From the NCBI RefSeq assembly GCF_900102925.1, contig NZ_FNKI01000001.1, positions 1,302,001 to 1,366,000 on the forward strand: a stretch of 64,000 bases of DNA, written 5' to 3'. The notes beneath the pieces were generated by a model. That model searched no databases, was not told where the DNA came from, and saw only the letters and a list, made by a program, of their open reading frames with translations. Of this stretch, positions 52,895 through 62,852 are shown piece after piece (the first letter of the stretch is position 1; each line of letters starts with the position of its first letter). This DNA comes from Flagellimonas zhangzhouensis. Lineage in GTDB: Bacteria > Bacteroidota > Bacteroidia > Flavobacteriales > Flavobacteriaceae. The position numbers and the translations under genes were made by a program.

Positions 52895-55516
52895 TCAGGA
52901 AGTCGCCTTTTTCTTTTTGCTCAACAATCTTTTGATCTCGTTCAATTTCATCAACGCTTCCACAGGTGTCAGAGTATCAATGTCCAAGTGCAAAATTTCT
53001 TCTTTGATTTCCTCCAACAAGGGGTCGTCCAAATTAAAGAAACTCAATTGCATCTCATCTTGGGATGCTTGCAATTTATCCGTCATTTCTTCACTGGAAT
53101 GGGATTTTTCCAGTTTTTTAAGGATTTTGTTCGCTTTCTGAATCACCTGTTGCGGCATTCCCGCCATTTTGGCCACATGGATACCAAAACTATGCTCACT
53201 GCCACCAGGCGTTAGCTTTCGAAGAAAAAGCACATTGTCTTCCAATTCCTTTACCGAAACATTAAAGTTTTTGATGCGGGGAAAGGTATTGGTCATTTCG
53301 TTGAGTTCGTGATAGTGGGTCGCAAAGAGTGTTTTGGCCCGTGACGGATGCTCATGCAGGTATTCTGAAATTGCCCAAGCGATGGAAATTCCATCATAGG
53401 TACTCGTTCCTCTTCCAATTTCATCCAAAAGCACCAGACTACGTTCCGAAAGGTTGTTCAAAATGGAAGCGGTCTCGTTCATTTCAACCATAAAGGTCGA
53501 TTCGCCCATGGAGATATTATCGCTGGCACCAACGCGCGTGAAAATTTTGTCTATCAAGCCAATTTGAGCTTCCGAAGCAGGAACAAAACTTCCCATTTGC
53601 GCCAACAATACAATCAGGGCCGTTTGACGTAAAAGTGCCGACTTTCCACTCATGTTGGGCCCTGTGATCATAATGATTTGTTGCTCCTCTCGATTCAGGG
53701 TTACATCATTGGTTACATAACTTTCCCCAAGCGGAAGCTGTTTCTCGATAACAGGGTGACGGCCCTCTTTGATATTGAGTTCGGTAGATTCATCAACCAA
53801 AGGATGCACATAATTGTTTTCAGTGGCCAATTGTGCAAATCCGCACAAACAATCCAATTGCGCAATCAAATTGGCATTGCGTTGCACAGGGGAAATATAT
53901 TCCTGCATCCACACCAATAATTGCTCAAAAAGTTGCTGTTCTAGGTTATAAATGCGCTCTTCTGCCCCTAAAATTTTAGCCTCGTATTCTTTAAGCTCTT
54001 CGGTGATGTAGCGTTCCGCATTCACCAAAGTCTGCTTACGTATCCAACTTTCAGGAACTTTATCCTTATGGGTATTTCGAACTTCGATATAGTATCCAAA
54101 AACGTTGTTCGAAGCAATTTTCAAGGATGTGATTCCCGTTTGTTCCGATTCACGCTCCAACATCTTATCCAGATAATCCTTTCCTGAAAAGGCCAAGTTG
54201 CGCAATTCGTCCAGTTCTTCAGAATACCCTTGGGCAATAGTGTTGCCTTTGGCAATGTTGATAGGGGCCTCCTCATTCAACACCTCTTTGATTTTGGAAC
54301 GAAGCACTTCGCAGGCATCTAAATTCTGTCCGATTTGTTGCAATGAGGCATTGCTGCTTTCTTGGGCCAATATTTTGATGGGAACTAAAGCTTCCAAGGA
54401 ATTTTTTAGCTGAACCACTTCTTTCGGATTGATTTTCCCCGTGGCCAATTTGGAAATCAAACGTTCCAAATCACCCATAGGTTTGATCCAATGTTGTACT
54501 TTTTCCAGTTGTTGCGTTTCCGCTTTCAAATAGGCAACAACATCATGGCGTTGTTGAATCTTCTCTTTATTTTTTAAAGGAAGCGCCAACCAACGTTTCA
54601 ACATGCGTCCACCCATAGGGGAGAGGGTGTTGTCGATAATGTCCAATAAAGTCACCGCATTTTGGTGTGGCGAATGGTACAACTCCAAATTGCGGATGGT
54701 AAATCGGTCCATCCAAACATATTCCTCTTCGGCAATCCGTTGAATGTTGTTAATATGCTGTAATCGGCTATGCTGCGTTTCGGAGAGGTAATGCAAAACA
54801 GCTCCCGATGCTATGATTCCATGGTTGAGGTGGTCAATGCCAAAACCTTTAAGGGTTTTAGTCCCGAAATGGTTGTTCAGACTTTCTTGGGCATAATCTT
54901 CCTGAAAAATCCAATCTTCCAAAAAGAAACTGTGCAATTGATTGCCAAAAAGCTCCAAGAATTCCTTTTTGTGTTTTTTGGAAACCAATATTTCATTGGG
55001 AGAAAAATTCTGAAGCAATTTATCCACCTGTTCAGAAGAACCCTCAGCGGTTAAAAATTCCCCTGTGGAAATATCCAAAAAGGAAATCCCCAATTTAGTT
55101 CTACCAAAATGGACAGCACTTAAAAAGTTGTTGCTCTTGGCAGAAAGAATGTCGTCGTTCAACGCTACCCCAGGAGTAACCAATTCGGTAACACCACGTT
55201 TTACAATACTTTTGGTTTGTTTGGGGTCTTCCAATTGGTCGCAAATCGCCACTCGTTGACCCGCTTTCACCAATTTAGGTAAATAAGTGTTTAGCGAATG
55301 GTGCGGAAAACCTGCGAGCTCCGTTTTATCGCCACCATTGTTACGGTGGGTGAGAATAATACCCAATATTTTCGCAGCTTTCACGGCATCATCACCAAAG
55401 GTTTCGTAAAAATCCCCCACACGGAACAACAACAACGCATCAGGATGTTTGGTCTTGATGGTGTTGTACTGCTGCATTAAAGGAGTCACCTTCTTTGTTT
55501 TGTTCTTGGCTGCCAA
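52895..55516 (-). CDS. mutS: DNA mismatch repair protein MutS
   Basis: An 873-residue MutS, which binds base mismatches and starts repair with MutL. N-terminal mismatch recognition domain with the intercalating Phe in [15 protein letters not shown] near 30-43, connector, lever and clamp domains ([27 protein letters not shown]), and the C-terminal ATPase with Walker A GPNMSGKS and the [12 protein letters not shown]alker B region plus THYHEL. Full length (E. coli 853). It stands alone on the minus strand; 210 bp with a palindromic repeat separate it from the divergent methyltransferase gene. Confidence 0.97.
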   Translation of the reverse strand: MAAKNKTKKVTPLMQQYNTIKTKHPDALLLFRVGDFYETFGDDAVKAAKILGIILTHRNNGGDKTELAGFPHHSLNTYLPKLVKAGQRVAICDQLEDPKQTKSIVKRGVTELVTPGVALNDDILSAKSNNFLSAVHFGRTKLGISFLDISTGEFLTAEGSSEQVDKLLQNFSPNEILVSKKHKKEFLELFGNQLHSFFLEDWIFQEDYAQESLNNHFGTKTLKGFGIDHLNHGIIASGAVLHYLSETQHSRLQHINNIQRIAEEEYVWMDRFTIRNLELYHSPHQNAVTLLDIIDNTLSPMGGRMLKRWLALPLKNKEKIQQRHDVVAYLKAETQQLEKVQHWIKPMGDLERLISKLATGKINPKEVVQLKNSLEALVPIKILAQESSNASLQQIGQNLDACEVLRSKIKEVLNEEAPINIAKGNTIAQGYSEELDELRNLAFSGKDYLDKMLERESEQTGITSLKIASNNVFGYYIEVRNTHKDKVPESWIRKQTLVNAERYITEELKEYEAKILGAEERIYNLEQQLFEQLLVWMQEYISPVQRNANLIAQLDCLCGFAQLATENNYVHPLVDESTELNIKEGRHPVIEKQLPLGESYVTNDVTLNREEQQIIMITGPNMSGKSALLRQTALIVLLAQMGSFVPASEAQIGLIDKIFTRVGASDNISMGESTFMVEMNETASILNNLSERSLVLLDEIGRGTSTYDGISIAWAISEYLHEHPSRAKTLFATHYHELNEMTNTFPRIKNFNVSVKELEDNVLFLRKLTPGGSEHSFGIHVAKMAGMPQQVIQKANKILKKLEKSHSSEEMTDKLQASQDEMQLSFFNLDDPLLEEIKEEILHLDIDTLTPVEALMKLNEIKRLLSKKKKATS

Positions 55517-55576
55517 AGCGATATTATTCTTTTATTTTTGCCCCCGTTCGAGAAGCGGTTAAATTTGAATGCCGTT

Positions 55577-55635
55577 GTCACATCGAGCGCAGTCGAGATG
55601 TATTTTGTCAACCTTTCGACTGCGCTCAAGATGAC
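55577..55635. repeat. Interspersed palindromic repeat, copy 2
   Basis: Arms GTCACATCGAGCGCAGTCGA (55577-55596) and the complement of GTCATCTTGAGCGCAGTCGA (55635-55616) around a 19-base centre with TTTTGTCAAC. Same arms as at 23400-23454. It is located between the divergent mutS and trmH-type genes. Confidence 0.8.
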
Positions 55636-55726
55636 AAAATCTTGACCAATGGAAGTCGAAACGAATATATCGTTTTCATCTACCATCAAAAATAATTGTT
55701 GATATTTTACCCTCAATGTTTAAAAA

Positions 55727-56260
55727 ATGAGTAGAAAACTGGAGAATAGCGAGCTGGAACGATTGGATGTGGATGGGTTCAAACAGGCTAAGAAAACGCC
55801 AATCATTATTATTTTGGACAATATCCGCTCTTTAAACAATATCGGTTCGGTATTTAGAACAGCCGATGCATTTCTAGTGGAGAAAATCTACCTCTGTGGA
55901 ATTACAGCCACGCCTCCACACAAGGATATTCGAAAAACAGCTTTGGGCGCTACAGAAAGTGTCGAATGGGAATACAAAAAAGATACGTTGGAGTTGGTAG
56001 AAGAATTAAAACAAAATGATATTCAGATAGTTTCGGTGGAGCAGGCTGAAGGTGCGGTTATGCTTAATCAATTTCAACCAGAACCGAACAAAACCGTCGC
56101 CCTAATTTTTGGAAATGAAGTAAAAGGAGTAGCCCAAGAAGTGGTAAGTGCCAGTGATACTGTTTTGGAGATTCCTCAGTTCGGCACCAAACATTCCTTG
56201 AATATTTCTGTAAGTGCTGGGGTAGTGGTGTGGGATCTTTGGTCAAAACTCAATTCCTGA
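55727..56260 (+). CDS. TrmH/SpoU family RNA methyltransferase
   Basis: A 177-residue SPOUT-class 2'-O-ribose methyltransferase. Motif 1 NNIGSVFRTADAF (about 40-52), motif 2 LIFGNEVKGVAQEVV (about 128-142), motif 3 IPQFGTKHSLNISVSAGVVVWDL (about 152-174), which form the trefoil-knot SAM site. Short, lacking the extra N-terminal substrate-binding domain of RlmB, so the exact tRNA or rRNA target is unknown. Convergent with folK-dNK. Confidence 0.92.
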   Translation: MSRKLENSELERLDVDGFKQAKKTPIIIILDNIRSLNNIGSVFRTADAFLVEKIYLCGITATPPHKDIRKTALGATESVEWEYKKDTLELVEELKQNDIQIVSVEQAEGAVMLNQFQPEPNKTVALIFGNEVKGVAQEVVSASDTVLEIPQFGTKHSLNISVSAGVVVWDLWSKLNS

Positions 56261-56261
56261 A

Positions 56262-56290
56262 AATAAAAAGGCCCTGATCAACAGGGCCAT
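56262..56290 (-). terminator. Hairpin terminator for folK-dNK
   Basis: GGCCCTG (56270-56276) pairs with CAGGGCC (56282-56288). On the minus strand the stem is followed by TTTTTATTTT; on the plus strand it is followed by ATATATAAAA, so it mainly serves the minus-strand gene. Confidence 0.7.
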
Positions 56291-56380
56291 ATATAAAATC
56301 TGAGTTAGTTAGTTTCTCGAATCGAGGGTGCTAATAAAATAAAACCATTCGTTATATCCAAACATTTACCGTTAATTCTG

Positions 56381-57526
56381 TTAAATAATTGTCGATAGAA
56401 TATTGTTTTCCAATTGCTGTAAAACATATTCGTAATCGGTTGGATTTTGCACAAAATCAAGCTCGCTAATATCTATAATTAGGCTGTTTTGGCTGGGGTG
56501 GCTTTTGATGAAATCCAAATAACCGCGATTGATTTTATCGAGATAAACAGGGTCTATTTTTTGCTCATAATCGCGTCCTCTTTTTTTAATATTGGATAGT
56601 AACCGTTCCGTATTTTGATGGAGGTAGAGGTAAATTTCAGGCTTTTTCACCTCCTTGTACATAAAATTAAAAACCTTTCGGTATAGGTTGTATTCCTCTT
56701 TTTGTAAGGTGATCTTGGCAAAAATAAGTGACTTGAAAATGTCGTAATCACTCACCATAAAACTCTTAAAAAGGTCGAACTGCGAAGTGTCGTCCATAAA
56801 TTGTTGATAACGGTCCGCCAAAAAAGACATTTCCAAAGGAAAGGCATACCGCGATTGATCCTCATAAAATTTGGGCAAAAAGGGGTTGTCCGCAAAACGC
56901 TCCAAAACCAATTTGGCATTAAAATCTTCCGAGATCATTTTGGATAGTGTAGTTTTTCCAGCCCCGATATTCCCTTCAATGGCAATGAGTTGTAATTGGG
57001 TAAACAAGCCCGTTCTGTCCTTGAACAATTTATGGTGGGTTTTGGTAAGTTGACTTCTGTCCTTGCATTCTTGCAGCAAGTTTCGAGTGTCTTTACCCAA
57101 AATTGGATGATAAAACTGCGGTGCAATATCGCTCAACGGCTTCAAAACAAAATTGCGGTTCTGCATTTGCGGGTGGGGTATCACCAAATGGTCATCATTC
57201 AAAATTTCATTGCCGTAATAAATAATGTCGATATCCAAGGTACGGGAACTGTAACCTTCGTCTTGGCTTCGGGTTCTGCCAAAATCGGTTTCAATTTGCA
57301 ATAGAGAATCCAACAAGGCTGATGGCTGCAATTCGGTCAAAAGGGAAATCACGATATTCAAAAAATCATCGCCCTCAAAACCAACAGCTGGATTTTCGTA
57401 CACCTTGGAAATGTCCAATACTTGTCCCACCTCCTTTTGAATGCGAAAAATAGCCTTTTGGAGGGTAGCCAAACGGTTACCCATATTGCTTCCCAAAGAA
57501 AGATATACCTTTTGTTTTCTCACCAT
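56381..57526 (-). CDS. folK: FolK-deoxynucleoside kinase fusion protein
   Basis: A 381-residue two-domain enzyme. Residues 1-165 are HPPK (FolK), which transfers pyrophosphate from ATP to 6-hydroxymethyl-dihydropterin in folate synthesis: YLSLGSNMGNRLATLQKA, ENPAVGFEGDDFLN, GRTRSQDEGYSSRTLDIDII and VIPHPQM. Residues 180-381 are a deoxynucleoside kinase: P-loop GNIGAGKT (185-192), FLADRYQQF and KKRGRDYEQ lid segment. It thus joins folate and nucleotide salvage. The arrangement is found elsewhere in Bacteroidota. There is no frameshift or stop between the domains. The promoter region is shared divergently with sppA (70 bp). Confidence 0.93.
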   Translation of the reverse strand: MVRKQKVYLSLGSNMGNRLATLQKAIFRIQKEVGQVLDISKVYENPAVGFEGDDFLNIVISLLTELQPSALLDSLLQIETDFGRTRSQDEGYSSRTLDIDIIYYGNEILNDDHLVIPHPQMQNRNFVLKPLSDIAPQFYHPILGKDTRNLLQECKDRSQLTKTHHKLFKDRTGLFTQLQLIAIEGNIGAGKTTLSKMISEDFNAKLVLERFADNPFLPKFYEDQSRYAFPLEMSFLADRYQQFMDDTSQFDLFKSFMVSDYDIFKSLIFAKITLQKEEYNLYRKVFNFMYKEVKKPEIYLYLHQNTERLLSNIKKRGRDYEQKIDPVYLDKINRGYLDFIKSHPSQNSLIIDISELDFVQNPTDYEYVLQQLENNILSTII

Positions 57527-57566
57527 AATCGAATAGACAAAATAAACAAAACAATACTACAATGGT

Positions 57567-57574
57567 TATATTTG
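57567..57574 (+). promoter_or_regulatory. Candidate -7 element of sppA (TATATTTG)
   Basis: TATATTTG matches TAnnTTTG, 22 bp before the sppA ATG, in the 70-bp divergent gap with folK-dNK. No clear -33 TTTG. Confidence 0.45.
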
Positions 57575-57596
57575 AAGTGTATTAAATTTTATTTGA

Positions 57597-59357
57597 ATGA
57601 AGTTTTTGAGAAACCTACTTGCCTCTATTTTGGGGAGCCTTGTGGCATTTATGATCCTTGTGGGCATGTTTTTCATCTTTATGGCGCTGATAGGCAGTAT
57701 GGAAGATGGAGTGGTTGTGAAAAAGAATAGTGTGCTGGAACTAAGTTTTGTGGCTCCTGTTTTGGATTACACAGGACAAGATGAAGCTGACCCCTTTGCC
57801 AGTTTTTGGGCAGAAGAACTTGGATTGGATGAAATTCTTCATGCCATAGAGGTGGCCAAGAGTGATGAAAATATTTCAGGAATAAGCATTACGACAGGGT
57901 TTCTTCAGGCAGGGATAGCACAGACGAGTGAAATTCGCCAAGCCTTGGAGGATTTTAAATCGTCGGGCAAATTTGTAACGGCCCATTCCGATTTTTATAC
58001 CCAAAAGGATTACTATTTGGCCAGTGTGGCCGATGAGGTGTACATCAATCCAGTCGGCACTATGGATTTTAAAGGTTTGGCCAGTGAGGTGCTTTATTAT
58101 AAAGACCTACAGGAAAAATCAGGAATTAAAATGGAGGTAATTCGCCATGGAAAATACAAAAGTGCGGTAGAGCCCTTTTTGTCCAACACCATGAGTGATG
58201 AAAACCGTACTCAAATCAAAGAATTGATCACGTCTATTTGGGATGTGCTCATTAACGATATTTCAACCTCAAGAAATATTTCCACTTCGGATTTGAATAT
58301 TATTGCTGATACCCTTGGTGGAAGAACACCAAATTATGCCGTTGCCTCTGGACTTTTGGATGGAGCGATACACTACGATGCTTATGAATCTATTTTGAAA
58401 GATAAAATTGGAATCCCAGCATCCGATGAGTTGGAATATGTGTCGCTTTCCGATTATATCTACAAGGCCAACAAAAGGAAACTTAGATCAGGGACCGATA
58501 AAATTGCTGTGATCTATGCCCAAGGTGAAATTTTGTTTGGCGAGGGCGGAAAAGATTACATAGGGCAGGGTGTTATTGTGGATGCCTTAAAAAAAGCGGC
58601 CAAAAACGATAAAATAAAGGCTATCGTGCTTCGCGTTGATTCTCCAGGAGGAAGTGCCTTGGTTTCCGATATTATTTGGCGAGAAATGCAATTGGCCAAA
58701 AAGGACAAACCTTTGGTGGTTTCCTTTGGAAATGTTGCTGCTTCAGGGGGTTATTATATTGGAGTTGGGGGTGACAAAATTGTAGCTGAACCTACCACCA
58801 TTACAGGTTCTATTGGGGTGTTTGGGACTATTCCCAATATCAACCAATTGGCAGAAAACATTGGTGTGAATGCCGAACAAGTGGGCACCAATAAAAATTC
58901 AGTTGATTATTCCTTTTTTGAACCCATGACCGATACGTTCCGTTTTCAGATGCAGGAAAGTATTGAGGAGACCTACAATACCTTTTTGGAGCGTGTGGCC
59001 CAAGGTCGAAATATGAGCACCGCTGAAGTGGATAAAATTGCACAAGGTCGCGTTTGGAGTGGAGTAGATGCTCAGGCCCTTGGTTTGGTGGATGAACTTG
59101 GCAACTTGGAAGATGCCATTGCCATGGCAGCCGATATGGCCGATCTAGGCAGTTACGGCATCCAAAAATATCCAAAGTACAAGTCAGGATTTGAGCGTTT
59201 CCAAGAAAATTTTGGCGGCATGAAATCCAAAATCAGTGAAAGTTTGATCCAAGAAGAAATAGGGGCAGAGGCCTACAAAGTTTTAAAAGAGTTTAAACAA
59301 TTCAGCGAGCAGGAGGGCATACAGGCCAAAATGCCGTTTAGCTTAAACATCAAATAA
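57597..59357 (+). CDS. sppA: Signal peptide peptidase SppA, 67-kDa type
   Basis: A 586-residue S49 serine peptidase of the long type (E. coli SppA is 618) that degrades cleaved signal peptides in the inner membrane. N-terminal membrane helix near 11-32, then two S49 domains. The general base Lys is in RHGKYKSAVEPF (K186 or K188 here) and the nucleophile Ser383 is in GNVAASGGYYIG. The segments VDSPGGSALVSDIIWREM and GSIGVFGTIPN are typical. It is followed after 4 bp by a YhhQ-type transporter. Confidence 0.95.
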   Translation: MKFLRNLLASILGSLVAFMILVGMFFIFMALIGSMEDGVVVKKNSVLELSFVAPVLDYTGQDEADPFASFWAEELGLDEILHAIEVAKSDENISGISITTGFLQAGIAQTSEIRQALEDFKSSGKFVTAHSDFYTQKDYYLASVADEVYINPVGTMDFKGLASEVLYYKDLQEKSGIKMEVIRHGKYKSAVEPFLSNTMSDENRTQIKELITSIWDVLINDISTSRNISTSDLNIIADTLGGRTPNYAVASGLLDGAIHYDAYESILKDKIGIPASDELEYVSLSDYIYKANKRKLRSGTDKIAVIYAQGEILFGEGGKDYIGQGVIVDALKKAAKNDKIKAIVLRVDSPGGSALVSDIIWREMQLAKKDKPLVVSFGNVAASGGYYIGVGGDKIVAEPTTITGSIGVFGTIPNINQLAENIGVNAEQVGTNKNSVDYSFFEPMTDTFRFQMQESIEETYNTFLERVAQGRNMSTAEVDKIAQGRVWSGVDAQALGLVDELGNLEDAIAMAADMADLGSYGIQKYPKYKSGFERFQENFGGMKSKISESLIQEEIGAEAYKVLKEFKQFSEQEGIQAKMPFSLNIK

Positions 59358-59361
59358 GGGA

Positions 59362-60069
59362 ATGACGCCAAAAGACAAGAAACTTGCCTTTTCAATTTAT
59401 TTATACTTAGGAGCTCTGTTCATCACTTCCTTGGTGGTGTCCAATCTCATATTTCAAAAGTTTTTCTCGTGGAGTCCGTTTGGGGATGTCACCGTTTTTG
59501 GAGCCCCCTTGTTCGAACTTTCGGTAGGTATTTTACCCTATCCCATTACCTTTTTGATTACGGATTTGGTTTCCGAGATATTTGGACAAAAAAAGGCCAA
59601 TCAAGTGGTAACGGCAGGAATCTTTGCCTCCTTTTTCTCCATGGGAATTATCTTGATTGCCAACTATTCAAATGCCATTCCCTCTTCACCCGTTGGCGAT
59701 GAAACCTTTACCAAGGTGTTCGGATTGTCACCTTTAGGGGTATTGGCCTCCATGTTGGCCTATTTGGCAGCGCAATACATCGACATCACCATTTATCACT
59801 ATTGGAAAAGGGTGACCAAGGGAAGAATGCTCTGGTTGCGGAACAACTTTTCCACTTTTTCATCGCAATTTATTGATACCCTAACAGTTATTTTATTGCT
59901 CTGTCTTTTTGGAGTGCTTCCTTGGGACAAATTTTATGGGCTTTTGATCAGTGGGGTGGTTTTTAAAATGATTATTGCCCTTTTGGATACGCCACTGCTA
60001 TACTTTTTCGTTTATCTAATGCGGAAAAGATTTAACTTAAAAATAGGGGAAGAAATCTCACTGGATTAA
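59362..60069 (+). CDS. Queuosine precursor transporter family (YhhQ/DUF165)
   Basis: A 235-residue membrane protein with about six helices. Family signature: SNLIFQKFF, LSVGILPYPITFLITDLVSEIFGQKKANQVV and the WLRNNFSTFSSQFIDT block. YhhQ relatives take up queuosine precursors (preQ0/preQ1). Substrate choice in Bacteroidota is inferred, not shown. It is 4 bp after sppA and 36 bp before the AsmA-like gene. Confidence 0.9.
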   Translation: MTPKDKKLAFSIYLYLGALFITSLVVSNLIFQKFFSWSPFGDVTVFGAPLFELSVGILPYPITFLITDLVSEIFGQKKANQVVTAGIFASFFSMGIILIANYSNAIPSSPVGDETFTKVFGLSPLGVLASMLAYLAAQYIDITIYHYWKRVTKGRMLWLRNNFSTFSSQFIDTLTVILLLCLFGVLPWDKFYGLLISGVVFKMIIALLDTPLLYFFVYLMRKRFNLKIGEEISLD

Positions 60070-60105
60070 CAACTTCTCCTTTAATTTGTTGTAAAACATT
60101 AAAGT

Positions 60106-62817
60106 ATGAAGAAAAAAATCCTGAAGATTGCCAGCATAACCCTACTTATCCTACTTGTCCTGATCATTGTGCTTCCCATCTTCCTTCAAGGTAAAATTGA
60201 GGGATTGATTAAGGAAAAAGTGAACGAAAACATCAACGCTACGCTCGACTTTGAAGATGCAAGTTTAAGCTTGCTCAAAAGCTTTCCGTATGCCAACGTG
60301 GAACTTTCCAAATTATCCTTGGTGAACAAAGCTCCTTTTGAGGGAGATACTCTGTTCGCTGCTGGGGAAATTGAATTGGCCATGTCCATCAAAGAGTTTT
60401 TCAAAGCTGCCGATGAACCATTGGTGATCAAAACGTTCAATATTGATGGCGCCAAAATCCACATCAAAGCAGATGAGGAGGGCAATGCGAATTATGATAT
60501 CGCTAAAGAAAGTGATTCAGCTTCAGAAGAAACATCGACCGATGAATCCAGTGGTAATTTCACCTTGGCCATGGATTCGTATTCCATCACCAATACCAAT
60601 ATTATTTATGAAGATTTGGCGAGTGGTATGAAATTGGCCATTACCGACATGAACCATTCTGGGTCGGGTGACCTTTCCTTGGAAAAATCCGAACTCAAAA
60701 CCTTGACCGAAGCTTTGGTCTCTTTTGAAATGGAGGGTACCAAATATTTGAACAACAATAAAATCAATTTGGATGCCCTGATCGGCATTGATTTGGCCGA
60801 AAGCAAATACACCTTTTTGGACAACAAAGCCATGGTGAACCAATTGGCCTTGGTTTTTGACGGATTTGTAAAGTTGAACGATGACAACCAAGAAGTGGAT
60901 ATTACCTTTAAAACGCCATCTTCCGATTTCAAAAACTTTTTGGCGGTGATTCCAGAAGCCTATGCTTCCAATATTGAAACCGTACAAACTACAGGTAATT
61001 TTGAAGTGAACGGGGAATTCAAGGGAATTGTGGATGAGGAACATATTCCTGCGTTCAATATCAAAATCAATTCGGACAATGCCTCTTTCAAATATCCAGA
61101 CTTACCAAAATCGGTGAGCAATGTGTTTATCAATACAGAAATCAATAATGAAACTGGAATTGTAGAGGATACCTATGTGAACATCAATAGACTTTCTTTT
61201 ACCATTGATCAAGATAAGTTCAATCTGAATGCAAAGATCAGAGAGTTGATGGGCAACACTAAAGTGAATGCTCACATGGATGGTCGTGTGAACTTGGCCA
61301 ACATTTCAAAAGCGTATCCTGTGCCAGACGAATACAACTTAAAGGGTATTTTGAATGCCGATGCCACCACTAGTTTTGATATGGCTTCTTTGGAGAAACA
61401 CCAGTACCAAAACACCAAAATGAGCGGTAATTTTGAATTGACTGGTTTTGAATATGCCTCTCCAGAATTGAAACATCCCGTAGCTATCACCAAAGCCGCC
61501 ATGACTTTCAATCCGCAAACTGTGGCCTTGAATTCATTTGAGGGAAAAACAGGAAGTACTGATTTTAATGCGAGCGGTACTTTGACCAACTTGCTTGGAT
61601 TTATGTTCAATGATGAGAACATTCAAGGGAATTTCAAATTGACTTCGAACCAATTTGCTCTGAACGATTTTATGATGGAGGATACCGACACTGAGGAAAG
61701 TGGAGAAACTTCGCAAGAAGAAGGAACTATTTCGAGTACGGGCGATGAACGCATCAAAATTCCATCATTCTTGGATTGTACATTGGAGGCTGCGGCCATT
61801 ACCGTGATTTATGATAACCTCAAGCTGAAAAATGTGAAAGGTACCATGACCATCAAAGATGAAACAGCCACCATTCAGAATTTGACCTCTGACTTATTTG
61901 GCGGAACGCTTGGACTTAAAGGTTCGGTGTCCACCAAAGGGGAAAGTTCCACTTTTGATGTGGATTTGGGCATGAGCAACTTTAATATCGGGGAATCTTT
62001 TGCTGGATTGGATTTGCTAAAAACCTTGACGCCTTTGGCGGCTGCTTTGCAAGGAAAATTAAATTCAGACATTAATTTGTCTGGAAACCTGAACGAAGAT
62101 TTTACGCCTAATTTGGCCACCATTTCAGGGAATTTATTGGCCGAGCTGTTGTCTCCGACCATCGATACCCAAAAAGCACCTTTGGTGTCTTCTTTGGACA
62201 GTAAGTTGAACTTTTTGAACACAAAGGAAATCAACTTGGATGGTTTAAAAACCGCTTTGAGTTTTGATAATGGTACGGTTAAAGTGAAACCATTTACCTT
62301 AAAATATAAAGATATCGCTATCAATGTGGATGGAAGCCACTCGTTTGATAAGCAAATGCAATATAAAGCGACATTGGACGTGCCTGCCAAATACATGGGG
62401 GCCGAGGTGAACAAATTAATTGCGCAATTAAACGATGACAGCCTTAAGGAAATGACCGTTCCCGTAACTGCTAATATTGGCGGTAGTTTTACTGACCCCA
62501 CCGTAACCACCGATTTAACCTCAGGTGTAAAAACATTGACCACCCAATTGGTTGAGGTTCAAAAACAGAAATTGGTGAACCAAGGAAAGGAGTCGGCCAG
62601 CAAATTATTATCTGATGCTCTCAATAAGAATTCCAAGGATTCTACAGGAACGAAGTCAAGTGTCAGTGAGACCCTTGGTAATTTATTGGGCGGCGATAAA
62701 ACCAAAACCACAGATTCTACCGCGACGACCACTAAAAAGGAAGATAAAGTAGAAGAAACCGCTAAGTCACTTTTAGGTGGGCTGCTCGGCAAAAAGAAAA
62801 AAGACACCGTAAACTAA
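60106..62817 (+). CDS. AsmA family protein
   Basis: A 903-residue AsmA-like envelope protein: N-terminal membrane anchor (residues 5-28; ILKIASITLLILLVLIIVLPIFL), long repetitive beta-rich body typical of AsmA/TamB-like lipid-transfer bridges, with the AsmA C-terminal block near 640-800 (TLGLKGSVSTKGESSTFDVDLGMSNF, LKYKDIAINVDGSHSFDKQM, VTANIGGSFTDPTVTTDL). It ends in a low-complexity Lys/Thr/Ser/Asp tail (about 835-903). Family members take part in outer-membrane lipid transport and homeostasis. It ends at a bidirectional terminator. Confidence 0.88.
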   Translation: MKKKILKIASITLLILLVLIIVLPIFLQGKIEGLIKEKVNENINATLDFEDASLSLLKSFPYANVELSKLSLVNKAPFEGDTLFAAGEIELAMSIKEFFKAADEPLVIKTFNIDGAKIHIKADEEGNANYDIAKESDSASEETSTDESSGNFTLAMDSYSITNTNIIYEDLASGMKLAITDMNHSGSGDLSLEKSELKTLTEALVSFEMEGTKYLNNNKINLDALIGIDLAESKYTFLDNKAMVNQLALVFDGFVKLNDDNQEVDITFKTPSSDFKNFLAVIPEAYASNIETVQTTGNFEVNGEFKGIVDEEHIPAFNIKINSDNASFKYPDLPKSVSNVFINTEINNETGIVEDTYVNINRLSFTIDQDKFNLNAKIRELMGNTKVNAHMDGRVNLANISKAYPVPDEYNLKGILNADATTSFDMASLEKHQYQNTKMSGNFELTGFEYASPELKHPVAITKAAMTFNPQTVALNSFEGKTGSTDFNASGTLTNLLGFMFNDENIQGNFKLTSNQFALNDFMMEDTDTEESGETSQEEGTISSTGDERIKIPSFLDCTLEAAAITVIYDNLKLKNVKGTMTIKDETATIQNLTSDLFGGTLGLKGSVSTKGESSTFDVDLGMSNFNIGESFAGLDLLKTLTPLAAALQGKLNSDINLSGNLNEDFTPNLATISGNLLAELLSPTIDTQKAPLVSSLDSKLNFLNTKEINLDGLKTALSFDNGTVKVKPFTLKYKDIAINVDGSHSFDKQMQYKATLDVPAKYMGAEVNKLIAQLNDDSLKEMTVPVTANIGGSFTDPTVTTDLTSGVKTLTTQLVEVQKQKLVNQGKESASKLLSDALNKNSKDSTGTKSSVSETLGNLLGGDKTKTTDSTATTTKKEDKVEETAKSLLGGLLGKKKKDTVN

Positions 62818-62821
62818 AAAT

Positions 62822-62852
62822 TAAAGGGCGATTTTTAATCGCCCTTTTTTAT
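62822..62852. terminator. Bidirectional terminator
   Basis: AAAGGGCGATT (62823-62833) pairs with AATCGCCCTTT (62837-62847) over a TTT loop and has T-runs on both outgoing strands, ending the AsmA gene and the convergent DUF6090 gene (stop at 62849). Confidence 0.9.

Noticed and set aside
55486-55716. Open frames across the mutS upstream region
   Set aside because: They read through the palindromic repeat and have no protein-like composition or start context.
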